DNA of 51,777 bases from Gemmatimonadota bacterium. GTDB taxonomy: Bacteria; Gemmatimonadota; Gemmatimonadetes; Gemmatimonadales; GWC2-71-9. The notes below the pieces were generated by a model, which ran no database searches, was not told where the DNA came from, and saw nothing but the letters and a program-made list of their open reading frames with translations. The stretch is taken from positions 1-51,777 of the forward strand of contig QHUK01000030.1 of NCBI GenBank assembly GCA_003222085.1, given 5' to 3'. This document shows, in pieces, positions 1-7,646 of this stretch. Positions within the stretch are counted from its first letter, which is position 1; every line of letters starts with the position of its first letter. The position numbers were made by a program, and so were the translations under genes.

Positions 1-506
1 AACGTGCCTTCGGACCTCTGCTGGAGCAGTCCGTTTTCCTGCCAGCTCACAGTCACTTGCCCGGGCGGGATCGTGCCGTATGTCGCGAAGTTCGGATTGC
101 CGGCGGTGTTCGTGTTGAGCTGCCCTGACTTGGCGGTCACACTGAAATCCTCATTGGGGATCTGCCCAAAGCCAACGGTGACGTTGCAGTTGAATGTGGC
201 GTCACACTGCTCGATGAGGTAGTACAGGGACGTTTGGGGGTCGCCGGCAGGACCGCCCCGGTTGACCCTGACGCTACCGAGAGTGAAGCCCGATTCTCCA
301 TTGGCGCTCCAATTGGCGATGGCGAAGTCACCCTGCGCGTTGAAGTGATACTGGCTCCCGGATCCACCACTCGCGTCACCGGCGGTCGCGAAGGTGGGGG
401 TTCGCGCCGCGGGCCGGCCCTCGAGCTCCGTCGATGAATCCCGGCAGGCGACGAACGCCGCGATCAGTGCGACCGTGCCGCACAGCCTCTCAACATGCGC
501 GCTCAT
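1..506 (-). CDS. Putative lipoprotein of unknown function, cut by the window edge
   Basis: I translated this directly. The ATG at 506 opens a frame that stays open to base 1, giving 168 residues without a stop, so the C-terminus lies outside the window. An AGAGGGAG Shine-Dalgarno sequence sits about 8 bases before the ATG. The N-terminus (MSAHVERLCGTVALIAAFVAC) is a lipoprotein signal with the candidate lipidated Cys at residue 21. The mature part is rich in Gly, Asn, Ser and Thr, with a segment near residues 55-105 (FNAQGDFAIANWS ... LYYLIEQCDATFNC) that looks like a beta-sandwich with two nearby Cys. I do not recognise the family. It is divergent from the cohesin/dockerin run that begins near 620 and may share its control region. 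Because its end is missing, further domains cannot be excluded. Confidence 0.7.
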   Translation of the reverse strand, partial: MSAHVERLCGTVALIAAFVACRDSSTELEGRPAARTPTFATAGDASGGSGSQYHFNAQGDFAIANWSANGESGFTLGSVRVNRGGPAGDPQTSLYYLIEQCDATFNCNVTVGFGQIPNEDFSVTAKSGQLNTNTAGNPNFATYGTIPPGQVTVSWQENGLLQQRSEGT

Positions 507-619
507 GATCCGCTCCCTCTGTAAGGGGGAAACGCCGTGACGTGACTCTGGGATGAATCGCACCCGAGCTGGGCAAACCCTGTTCCGTTCCGCGTCGACC
601 GCACCGCAACAGCGACCTG

Positions 620-2320
620 TTGCACGCGGACAACGCGTCTCTCTATCTTGCAGCCCGTGGGAGAGGCTTTGAACCCCGAGGCGCGAAGTCGTGCGGCTCA
701 CCCCCTTGCGGTCACACGCCAATCGACACAGGCAAGCACACCGACAGCCCGGGACACAGATGGCAGACGGCCACCCTCTCCACGGTGATCGCCGTCGCAT
801 TGGCGGCGTGTAAGGGGACCGAGTCCCCGCGGCAGTTCACGCTGACTGTGCAAGGCGCGGGGACTGGGACCGGGACGGTGACGTCCGCCCCGGCGGGGAT
901 CAACTGCACGACGACGGCGGGGACGACGAGCGGGACGTGCACGACGAGCTACACCGGCGGGACGTCGGTGACCCTCACGGCCACCCCCGCGGCAGGCGCG
1001 GTGTTCAGCGGTTGGAACGGGTCAGGGATCACGTGTGCGACCTCGCGCCCGTGCGTGGTCACAATGGACCAGGCGCGGAGCGTGAGCGCGACGTTCGGGC
1101 AGCAGCAGTTTATGCTGACCGTGCAGGGAGCGGGGAGTGGGACGGGGTCGGTGACTTCCGCCCCGCCCGGGATCAACTGCACCAGCTCGGCGGGGACGAC
1201 GAGCGGAACGTGCGCGGCGACCTACGCCGCGGGGACGTTCGTCACGCTGACGGCCACTCCCGCGGCGGGCACGGTGGCTGGCGGCTGGAGCGGATCAGGG
1301 ATCGGCTGTCCCGGCACGGGCCCCTGCACGGTCACAATGGACCAGGCCCGCACCGTCACGGTGGCATTCGGGCGGTCGTTCGCGCTGAGTGTCCAGGGCG
1401 GGGGCGGGACGGGAGCGGTGTCCTCCTCGCCGGGGGGGATCAACTGCACGATCAGGGCAGGGACGACGAGTGGGACGTGCAGGGCGAGCTACATCAGCGG
1501 GACGTTGGTGACCCTGGCGGCCACCCCCGTGGCGGGCGGGGACTTCAGCGGCTGGAGTGGAGCGTGCACCGGGACAGGGAGTTGTGTGCTCGACATGTCG
1601 GCAGACCGCGCCGTGACGGCCACGTTCATCGGGCCCGCTGGGCCAACCGTGTTGGTCCTGACACCGAAGCCATTGATAGTCGATGCCGGCGCGGCCGCGG
1701 GGACGACAGTGGCCGTGAAGGACGGGAGCGGCAGCACGATCCCGAACCCGACGGTCACCTACGTTAGCCGGAATTCTTCTGTGGCCTCGGTGTCGGGAAC
1801 CGGAACCGTCAGTGGGGTTACCCAGGGGCAAGCGGTCGTCGTGGCGACGGCTCAAGGCGGAATCAATCCATCAGATTCGTTGCTCGCCGTCGTGGCCGTA
1901 CCGGGCGGGCCAGTGCTCATCACGGATATCGCCCAGTTCTCATACAAGACAGACACGGTGTTCACGGTAACCGTGATCATGGACATGCGAGCGTCTGCGG
2001 AGTTGCTCGGGTCCACCAGCGTGAACGTCACATGGGATCCGTCGGTCCTGGTCTACCAGGCTCATGCGGACGGCGGCAGCGGCGTGTCGCCAGCGGTGAA
2101 CACGTCGTACGCGCCGAGCGGGTTGCTGACGCTCACGATGGCCGATCCGAACGGGTTCGGAGGTCGGGTCGAGCTGTTAAGGATCACCTTCAGCGCCGGC
2201 CCGGCTTCTGGTAACACCGGGCAGCTGTCGCTCACCACGTCGGAGGTGACCGGAGCCGGGACATTCACGGATCTACTCGCGAGGACGGTTGCGGTGACGC
2301 AGCCGCTGTCCACACGTTGA
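620..2320 (+). CDS. Lipoprotein with three InlB-type repeats, a BIG2-like Ig domain and a C-terminal cohesin-like domain
   Basis: The frame contains a lipoprotein signal (TVIAVALAAC, Cys near residue 64), then three repeats of about 90 residues (roughly 73-338). Each repeat reads like LTVQGAGTGTGTVTS...GINC...SGTC...VTLTATPAAG...FSGW...C...C...VTATF, matching the divergent InlB B-repeat (bacterial repeat) domain. A BIG2-type Ig-like domain follows (about 345-425). The last 130 residues start VLITDIAQFSYKTDTVFTV and contain VNVTWDPSVLVYQ, the pattern of a cohesin-like fold. The start is doubtful: TTG at 620 is the only canonical start upstream of the signal, and it leaves an unusually long N-terminal region of about 50 residues. 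The next gene begins 17 bases after the stop, or overlaps it if its alternative TTG is used. The Cys-anchored cohesin suggests a surface scaffold that could hold a dockerin partner such as the protein at 2825-5311. Function is inferred from domains only. Confidence 0.75.
   Translation: MHADNASLYLAARGRGFEPRGAKSCGSPPCGHTPIDTGKHTDSPGHRWQTATLSTVIAVALAACKGTESPRQFTLTVQGAGTGTGTVTSAPAGINCTTTAGTTSGTCTTSYTGGTSVTLTATPAAGAVFSGWNGSGITCATSRPCVVTMDQARSVSATFGQQQFMLTVQGAGSGTGSVTSAPPGINCTSSAGTTSGTCAATYAAGTFVTLTATPAAGTVAGGWSGSGIGCPGTGPCTVTMDQARTVTVAFGRSFALSVQGGGGTGAVSSSPGGINCTIRAGTTSGTCRASYISGTLVTLAATPVAGGDFSGWSGACTGTGSCVLDMSADRAVTATFIGPAGPTVLVLTPKPLIVDAGAAAGTTVAVKDGSGSTIPNPTVTYVSRNSSVASVSGTGTVSGVTQGQAVVVATAQGGINPSDSLLAVVAVPGGPVLITDIAQFSYKTDTVFTVTVIMDMRASAELLGSTSVNVTWDPSVLVYQAHADGGSGVSPAVNTSYAPSGLLTLTMADPNGFGGRVELLRITFSAGPASGNTGQLSLTTSEVTGAGTFTDLLARTVAVTQPLSTR
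836..1632 (+). repeat. Three tandem coding repeats of about 270 bp (InlB-type domain)
   Basis: Units begin at 836, 1109 and 1379, spaced 273 and 270 bases. Each starts with an aromatic residue followed by LTVQG or LSVQG and ends with ATF or AFG. Units 1 and 2 are clearly the most similar; unit 3 is shorter and more diverged. Two Cys pairs are kept in each unit. The repeats could recombine or collapse during assembly. Confidence 0.8.
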
Positions 2321-2337
2321 GCGAGGCCAGGTTCCCC

Positions 2338-2844
2338 ATGCGTGGCCTCCGCACGCTCAGCCGGCTCGGGCTCGTTGTCATCGCGCTCGGTTGTCGGGAC
2401 GACCCTCGCAGAGTTCTCACGGAGACAGCCGCCCCCCAGGCGGGATCGGTGCTGTACTTGACGACGTCGGACCAAGCCCCGCCACCCGGCTCTACCGTTA
2501 CGGTGACGGCAAACGTCGCTCCCACTCCTGACATCAAGGCCATCGGGAGCTTCGCCGCCCACCTGCGCTACGACACCGCTGGCCTCACCTTCATTGCCGA
2601 GTCCCGGCTGCCCTCGGGCATGCGCGTCCTGAACCCGCAGCCCGGTCACATCAGAGCCGCGGGCGCGGCCGTCGAAGGGTTCGCAGATGGAAGGCTCTTT
2701 GCGGTGACGTTCAGGGTCACGGACCCCGGAGCCCTCGCCTCGATGGAGCTGACGCTCGATGAGATGACCGGAACGGACTTCGGGAATCGCCTGCCGGCGA
2801 ATCCCCTCCACCGGAGCGCCCGCCTTGGCTCGACACGAAGGTAG
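2338..2844 (+). CDS. Small lipoprotein with a single cohesin-like domain
   Basis: Encodes 168 residues from the ATG at 2338; the frame also allows a TTG at 2317 that would overlap the previous stop. The N-terminus (MRGLRTLSRLGLVVIALGC) is a lipoprotein signal with the lipid-receiving Cys at residue 19. The remaining sequence starts GSVLYLTTSDQAPPPGSTVTV, then AHLRYDTAGLTF, then GHIRAAGAAVEGF and LFAVTFRV. This is the strand order seen in cohesin-like domains (type PF00963), occupying nearly all of the mature protein. It sits between a larger cohesin lipoprotein and a dockerin protein, whose frame starts 20 bases before this stop, so the three are probably co-translated. The likely role is a membrane-anchored dockerin receptor. 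That is an inference from domain and neighbourhood, and binding cannot be read from sequence. Confidence 0.75.
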   Translation: MRGLRTLSRLGLVVIALGCRDDPRRVLTETAAPQAGSVLYLTTSDQAPPPGSTVTVTANVAPTPDIKAIGSFAAHLRYDTAGLTFIAESRLPSGMRVLNPQPGHIRAAGAAVEGFADGRLFAVTFRVTDPGALASMELTLDEMTGTDFGNRLPANPLHRSARLGSTRR

Positions 2845-5311
2845 GTGGCTTCTGATCATACGCGGTCTCGCCATCCTTGCTCTGGCGCCCGGTTTCTTGG
2901 CGGCCCAAGGCCAGCCGGAAAAGGAGAATCCCCTCGACCGGTTGACCTACTTCTATCGTCAGCGGGCATATCCTTTTGAGAAGATCCCGCCCAACGCGCT
3001 GCAGCGGGCGCGGGCCAGCTATCGCGCGCGCTGGCCGGCTGCAATCCCGTCGCAGCGCATGCAGGTGACAGCGAGTACCGAGGGCTGGGCCGCGCTGGGC
3101 CCAAGCGCCATTTCGGATGCTTACAGATCCGCCGGTCGCGTCACGACGGTCGCGATCGATCCGACAAACTCGAACACGATCTACGCGGGTGCCGCGCAAG
3201 GGGGTGTTTGGAAAACGGTGAACGGCGGTGCGGACTGGACGCCGCTGACCGATGCGCAATGCTCGCTGGCCATGGGCGCATTAGCCGTGGACCCCATAAC
3301 GCCGAGCATCGTGTATGCCGGGACAGGAGAAATGCACTTCTCGCTCGATAGCTACTATGGCTGCGGCGTGCTGCGATCGAGTGACGGCGGAGTTACCTGG
3401 ACACAACTAGGCGGCGCAGTCTTCGACACGCCAACGGGTGGAGCGCACATCAGCAAGATCGTCGTGGACCCCGCGACGGCCGGCTCTGCGAGCAGTTCGA
3501 CCGTGTTCGCCGCGACGAGCTTTGGACTCTACAAGTCGGTGAATAGCGGAGGCTCCTGGAGCCAACTGTTTGCGGCTTCGGTTACCGACGTGATACAAGA
3601 TCCGTCTAACCACTCTGTTCTGTTTGCGGCGGTTGGTTGCTTCCTTTCGTCTTGTGACCCTCGTGTGAAGGCGAACGGGGTGTACAAGTCCATTGATGGG
3701 GGTGCCACCTGGAAAGGATTGTCGGGCGGATTCCCGAGCTCCAACGTAGGTCGTGTCCAATTGGCGATCTCGGCCTCCTCGCCCTCGATTCTCTACTCTG
3801 CGGTGGCGGACGCATTCTACAATGGCGTCGGTAACGACGGCGCCTTACTGGGCCTTTTCAAGTCGACGGACGCCGGTGCTACTTGGACCAGTCTGAGTCA
3901 TGCGGGCGAATTCTGCAGCAACCAGTGCTGGTACGACCTGGTCATCTCGGTCGATCCCACGGATCCCAATGTGGTGTACGTCGGCGGCGTGGGGTTGTAC
4001 CGCTCAACCGACGGGGGCGCCACGTTTGGCTACATCGGAGGCCCGACCCACCCAGACCAGCATGCTCTTGCGTTCGACCCACGAAATCCCGCCACGATCT
4101 TCGTGGGGAACGACGGCGGGGTCTATAAATCAACGGACCGCGGTCTGAGCTGGGCGAGCCTCAACACCAATCTTGCGATCACGCAATTCTACCCGGGCAT
4201 TTCGCTCTCTCCCAATTCCTCGCCCGATATTCTGGGTGGCACGCAGGACAATGGCACCGTCGAATACACCGGCGCGTCAGTGTGGTCGCTGGTGCTGGGC
4301 GGCGACGGCGGCTTTACGGCCATCGACTTCCAGACGCCGACCACCGCCTACGCCGAGCTCGAGTGGATTGCAGGGTACGGGGGGCCTCGGCGACGCCGTG
4401 GCGGGACGGGCGGGTTTTTCTCTCCGAAGGCCAATGGTATCGACTTCAACGAGACGGCACTCTTCATACCACCGCTGGTGATGGATCCGGTCACTCCACA
4501 GGTCCTCTACTTCGGCACTTCCCGGCTGTATCGCACGGTCGACAACGCGGAATCGTGGACTTCAGTCAGTGGAGCCTTCGACGGCTTCGATCGAGCGGTC
4601 TCAGCCATCGCAGTCGCACCAGGGGACCCACAGACGATCTACGTCGGTATGAACGACGGAACCGTGCACGTTACGACCAATGCTGCTGCGACATGGACGC
4701 TGGTGAACTCTGGGCTGCCGGGTCGCTACGTCACGGACATCGCCGTCGCGTCCTCTGATCCACAGCGTGCTTATGTGACAGTCTCAGGATTTGGCTCTGG
4801 GCATGTATTCAGGACCGTGAACCGCGGCGGCAGCTGGCAGGACATCAGCTCCAATCTGATCGACGTGCCCGTGAATGCCATCCTGCGTCTGCCGGGGAGC
4901 GACGAGCTCTACGTCGGTACGGACCTCGGCGTCTTCCAGTCCGGGGACGACGGGTTGAGCTGGGCCCCGTCAACGACGGGAATGCCGAACGTCGCCGTGC
5001 TCGATCTTGCCTTTCAGAACATGACGCAGACCATCGTTGCGGCGACGCACGGGCGAGGCATGTTCGCGCATACCGTCGCAGGCGTCGGCGCCTTGCGCGG
5101 GGACGTCAGCCTCGACGGCCAGGTCTCGGCAATGGACGCGCAAGGGATCCTGACCGGCGTCGCCGGGTTGCCGCTGCCGTCAGGCTGGATCGCCAACCCC
5201 AACGGGGACGCCAACTGCGACGGGCGCACCGCCGCGCTCGATGCGCAGATCGTCTTGTCCTTCGTCGTCGGGCTGCCCACGTCGCAGTTCTGCGTCGGTC
5301 AGGTCAGGTAG
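2825..5311 (+). CDS. Secreted Asp-box beta-propeller protein with C-terminal dockerin
   Basis: Encodes 828 residues from a TTG at 2825, preceded by CCGGAG. The signal peptide (LLIIRGLAILALAPGFLAA) ends near residue 27. A conserved pro-region-like stretch follows (YFYRQRAYPFEKIP). The body has about eleven Asp-box motifs of the form YKSxDGGxTW (for example VYKSIDGGATW, LFKSTDAGATW, LYRSTDGGATF), giving one or two sortilin/BNR-type propellers. It also has the GGTQDNGT...GGDGG signature common in such proteins. Residues 759-828 form a type I dockerin: two calcium loops, DVSLDGQVSAMD and DANCDGRTAALD, each followed by a short helix. The fold resembles GH74-like or sortilin-type propellers, but I see no proof of glycosidase activity. 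With cohesin lipoproteins directly upstream, the dockerin probably docks this protein on the cell surface. The gene converges with the DUF2723 gene, 14 bases away. Confidence 0.85.
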   Translation: MARHEGRWLLIIRGLAILALAPGFLAAQGQPEKENPLDRLTYFYRQRAYPFEKIPPNALQRARASYRARWPAAIPSQRMQVTASTEGWAALGPSAISDAYRSAGRVTTVAIDPTNSNTIYAGAAQGGVWKTVNGGADWTPLTDAQCSLAMGALAVDPITPSIVYAGTGEMHFSLDSYYGCGVLRSSDGGVTWTQLGGAVFDTPTGGAHISKIVVDPATAGSASSSTVFAATSFGLYKSVNSGGSWSQLFAASVTDVIQDPSNHSVLFAAVGCFLSSCDPRVKANGVYKSIDGGATWKGLSGGFPSSNVGRVQLAISASSPSILYSAVADAFYNGVGNDGALLGLFKSTDAGATWTSLSHAGEFCSNQCWYDLVISVDPTDPNVVYVGGVGLYRSTDGGATFGYIGGPTHPDQHALAFDPRNPATIFVGNDGGVYKSTDRGLSWASLNTNLAITQFYPGISLSPNSSPDILGGTQDNGTVEYTGASVWSLVLGGDGGFTAIDFQTPTTAYAELEWIAGYGGPRRRRGGTGGFFSPKANGIDFNETALFIPPLVMDPVTPQVLYFGTSRLYRTVDNAESWTSVSGAFDGFDRAVSAIAVAPGDPQTIYVGMNDGTVHVTTNAAATWTLVNSGLPGRYVTDIAVASSDPQRAYVTVSGFGSGHVFRTVNRGGSWQDISSNLIDVPVNAILRLPGSDELYVGTDLGVFQSGDDGLSWAPSTTGMPNVAVLDLAFQNMTQTIVAATHGRGMFAHTVAGVGALRGDVSLDGQVSAMDAQGILTGVAGLPLPSGWIANPNGDANCDGRTAALDAQIVLSFVVGLPTSQFCVGQVR

Positions 5312-5325
5312 CGAGCGTCCGTCGG

Positions 5326-7626
5326 TCAGCGATCGGCCGGCGGGATCAAGCCGTAGCTCGTGTTCTTGAAGACCGAGTCGGCCAGCAGCAGGGCGCGGTT
5401 CGCCACCGCCGGGTTGGTCGGCCGCAGCGCCTGCGCCAGAGACTGGTACAGGAGCCCGTAGGTCGCGAGGATTCCTTCCGACGGCCGGTCCACCCAGCCG
5501 CGCGGGCGGCGGCGCCCGGCGGCGTCCGCGTGATACACACCGAACGCCAGCGCCTCGGTGCGTGGCATGTTCACGAAGCCGAACACGGACAAGAGCTTGA
5601 GGCTGTCCGACTCGGCGAGCTGCTGCTGGCGCAGCTTGCGCGCGAAGCCTTGCCCCTCCAGGTAGCCGGTGAGGCCGAACTGGTCGGCGTATGGGCCCAC
5701 GGTGCGCGAGTAGTAAATCGGCCGTTTGCCGACCTGGTCCTTGATCGCCTCGAGCACGATCACATCCGCGCGCTCGAGATACTGCCGGCCGAGCTGCTGG
5801 GGATCGAGCGTGACCGCGACCCCGCCGAAGTTCACATACCGCTTCTGATCGAGCCAGTACACCGGCTGCAGGCTCGCGACCTGGTCGTCGGTATAGTCGA
5901 GCAGCTTGCCGGTCGGCTTGGGCCACGCGCGGTGCCGGTAGATGGCCGGTGCGCTCGAGGAATCGAAGGTCGCCAACGGCCGTCGCTGGAGCTGGCGGAT
6001 ATACCAGTCGGTGTTCGCGAGCGACAGGTTCACGACGGTCACGTCCTGGCGGACGTGCTCGACCTCCTGTGCGTACCACAGGGGGAAGGTGTCGTTGTCG
6101 CCCGCCGTCACGAGAACGCCGTAGGGCTCGACCGACTGCAGCAGGTCGAACGCGAAGTCACGCGCCAGGGTCTCGCCCTTGCGGGAGGCGGTGAGATGGT
6201 TCCCCCACAGCGGGATGAGCGCCAGCAGCAGGACCGGCGTCGCGAGCGTCCAGCGACGGGTGCCGTCGGGCACCCTGAGCTCCAGGGCCTCGCTGATCCA
6301 TTCCATGAGGGTCGCGAGCCCCATCCCGACCCACACACCCCACAGCGCGAACGACGCGATGAAGAAGTAGTCGCGCTCGCGCACCTCTCGCGACAGCTGC
6401 TTCTCGGACTGCCACGAGTAGCCGTACTTGAAATTCAAGTAGAAGATCAGGAACAGCGTGAAGGTGACGACGAGCGCGGTCATCGCGATCGCCCGGCGGC
6501 GGTCCGCCAGCCAGTGGCGCACCGCGCCGAGCACGCCGAGCGCCCCGAACACCACCGCGAGCCCGGCCTGCATGGAGCCGGGAAAATCACGTCCCCACTG
6601 CCAGCTGAAGTACTGGAACCACATCCCCAGCTGCGCCGCGAGCGTCGCTTGCCGCTCCCACACCGGCGGCTTGCCGTACTGCTGTCGCGTGAGTACGTCC
6701 CACAGCGCCTGCAGTGTCGTCGGCTCGCCTTCGTTGATCGCCGGGAAGTGCGCCGCGCGGATCGGGAGGAAGAGGTAGACCGACACGCCCACGATCGCGA
6801 CCAGCAGCACCGCGACCGCGAAGTCCCAGTTCCGCGCCTGCAGAAACGCGTACCCTAGGGCGCCGAGAAACAGCACAGCGGCGAGCTTTAGCGGACCGGC
6901 GTTCTCGAGCCCGCTCGCCACGATCAGGGCGTACACGCTGCAGAACACCAGCCACTGCGACCACTCCACCCGGCGCGCGGCCTCGTCCGACGGCCGCTGG
7001 TCCTTGAGGGGCGGGAACAACAGCACCACGACGGCCGGCCCCACGAGCACGCCCATCATGTGGTTCGTGGACGTGAGGGCGAGCAGGAACACGATCATCA
7101 GCAGATGATGATCGTGCCCCTCGCCGGCCGGCTGATCGTCCCAGCGCACGATGAGCCACAGCGCCAGGGCGATCGAGAGCAGCGACAGCGTGTAGACCTT
7201 CTCGTTCACCACCGACTGGTTCCAGACGGTGAACGCCGTGGCCGCGACGAGCGCGCCCGCCAGGGCGGCGAGTCGGCGCGGCAGGCGCGCGGGAACCCAC
7301 GCCCGCATCCACCGCTCGCTCACGAGGAACCAGGATCCCGCCGCAATCGCGCTCGTGACCGCCGCCAGCAGGTTGATCCGCGTCGCGTACCCCGCCGCCA
7401 GCGGCAGCAAGCCCCAGGTGTGGGCGATCAGCACGAACAGCGGGTTCCCCGGCGGATGCGGGATGCCGAGCACGTGCGCGGCGGCGATGTATTCCGATGT
7501 GTCCCAGAACTGCGTGGTCGGCGCGAGCGTCGCGACATACAGGACGAGGGCGCCCAGGGTCACGAGGCCCGCGAGCAGATAGGGAGGCCGCTCCGGTTCG
7601 ACGTACGGCGTCTGTGGCTCGGTCAT
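5326..7626 (-). CDS. DUF2723 family multi-pass membrane protein, copy 1
   Basis: Encodes 766 residues. The N-terminal half has many hydrophobic helices starting at residue 16 (YLLAGLVTLGALVLYVATL). It carries the DUF2723 signature region: TQFWDTSEYIAAAHVLGIPHPPGNPLF, then VWNQSVVNEKVYTLSLLSIAL and NHMMGVLVGP. The C-terminal third is soluble and includes LVTAGDNDTFPLWYAQEVEHVR. The D-S/T-x-E motif after the first helix and the overall layout resemble GT-C glycosyltransferases, so transfer of a sugar from a lipid carrier at the membrane is plausible but unproven. It is the last gene of the leftward operon, 20 bases after a paralogue with the same layout, and its 3' end faces the dockerin gene. 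Confidence 0.85.
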   Translation of the reverse strand: MTEPQTPYVEPERPPYLLAGLVTLGALVLYVATLAPTTQFWDTSEYIAAAHVLGIPHPPGNPLFVLIAHTWGLLPLAAGYATRINLLAAVTSAIAAGSWFLVSERWMRAWVPARLPRRLAALAGALVAATAFTVWNQSVVNEKVYTLSLLSIALALWLIVRWDDQPAGEGHDHHLLMIVFLLALTSTNHMMGVLVGPAVVVLLFPPLKDQRPSDEAARRVEWSQWLVFCSVYALIVASGLENAGPLKLAAVLFLGALGYAFLQARNWDFAVAVLLVAIVGVSVYLFLPIRAAHFPAINEGEPTTLQALWDVLTRQQYGKPPVWERQATLAAQLGMWFQYFSWQWGRDFPGSMQAGLAVVFGALGVLGAVRHWLADRRRAIAMTALVVTFTLFLIFYLNFKYGYSWQSEKQLSREVRERDYFFIASFALWGVWVGMGLATLMEWISEALELRVPDGTRRWTLATPVLLLALIPLWGNHLTASRKGETLARDFAFDLLQSVEPYGVLVTAGDNDTFPLWYAQEVEHVRQDVTVVNLSLANTDWYIRQLQRRPLATFDSSSAPAIYRHRAWPKPTGKLLDYTDDQVASLQPVYWLDQKRYVNFGGVAVTLDPQQLGRQYLERADVIVLEAIKDQVGKRPIYYSRTVGPYADQFGLTGYLEGQGFARKLRQQQLAESDSLKLLSVFGFVNMPRTEALAFGVYHADAAGRRRPRGWVDRPSEGILATYGLLYQSLAQALRPTNPAVANRALLLADSVFKNTSYGLIPPADR

Positions 7627-7646
7627 GCTCGCTCGATCGGGGGGGA

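Noticed and set aside
650..685. Possible tRNA T-arm resemblance (GAGGCTTTGAACCCC) near the start of the cohesin lipoprotein gene
   Set aside because: The T stem does not pair on either strand and no acceptor or anticodon arm can be found.
937..1767. Long open frame (276 codons) overlapping the InlB-repeat lipoprotein in another frame
   Set aside because: Arg/Gly/His-rich shadow with no domain; the frame with repeats, lipobox and cohesin is clearly the real one.
5312..5325. Terminators between convergent genes (also looked for at 38530-38535)
   Set aside because: Gaps of 14 and 6 bases contain no stem plus T-run.
5530..6858. 442-codon plus-strand frame opposite DUF2723 copy 1
   Set aside because: Antisense shadow typical of GC-rich DNA; Arg/Glu/His-rich composition and no motif.
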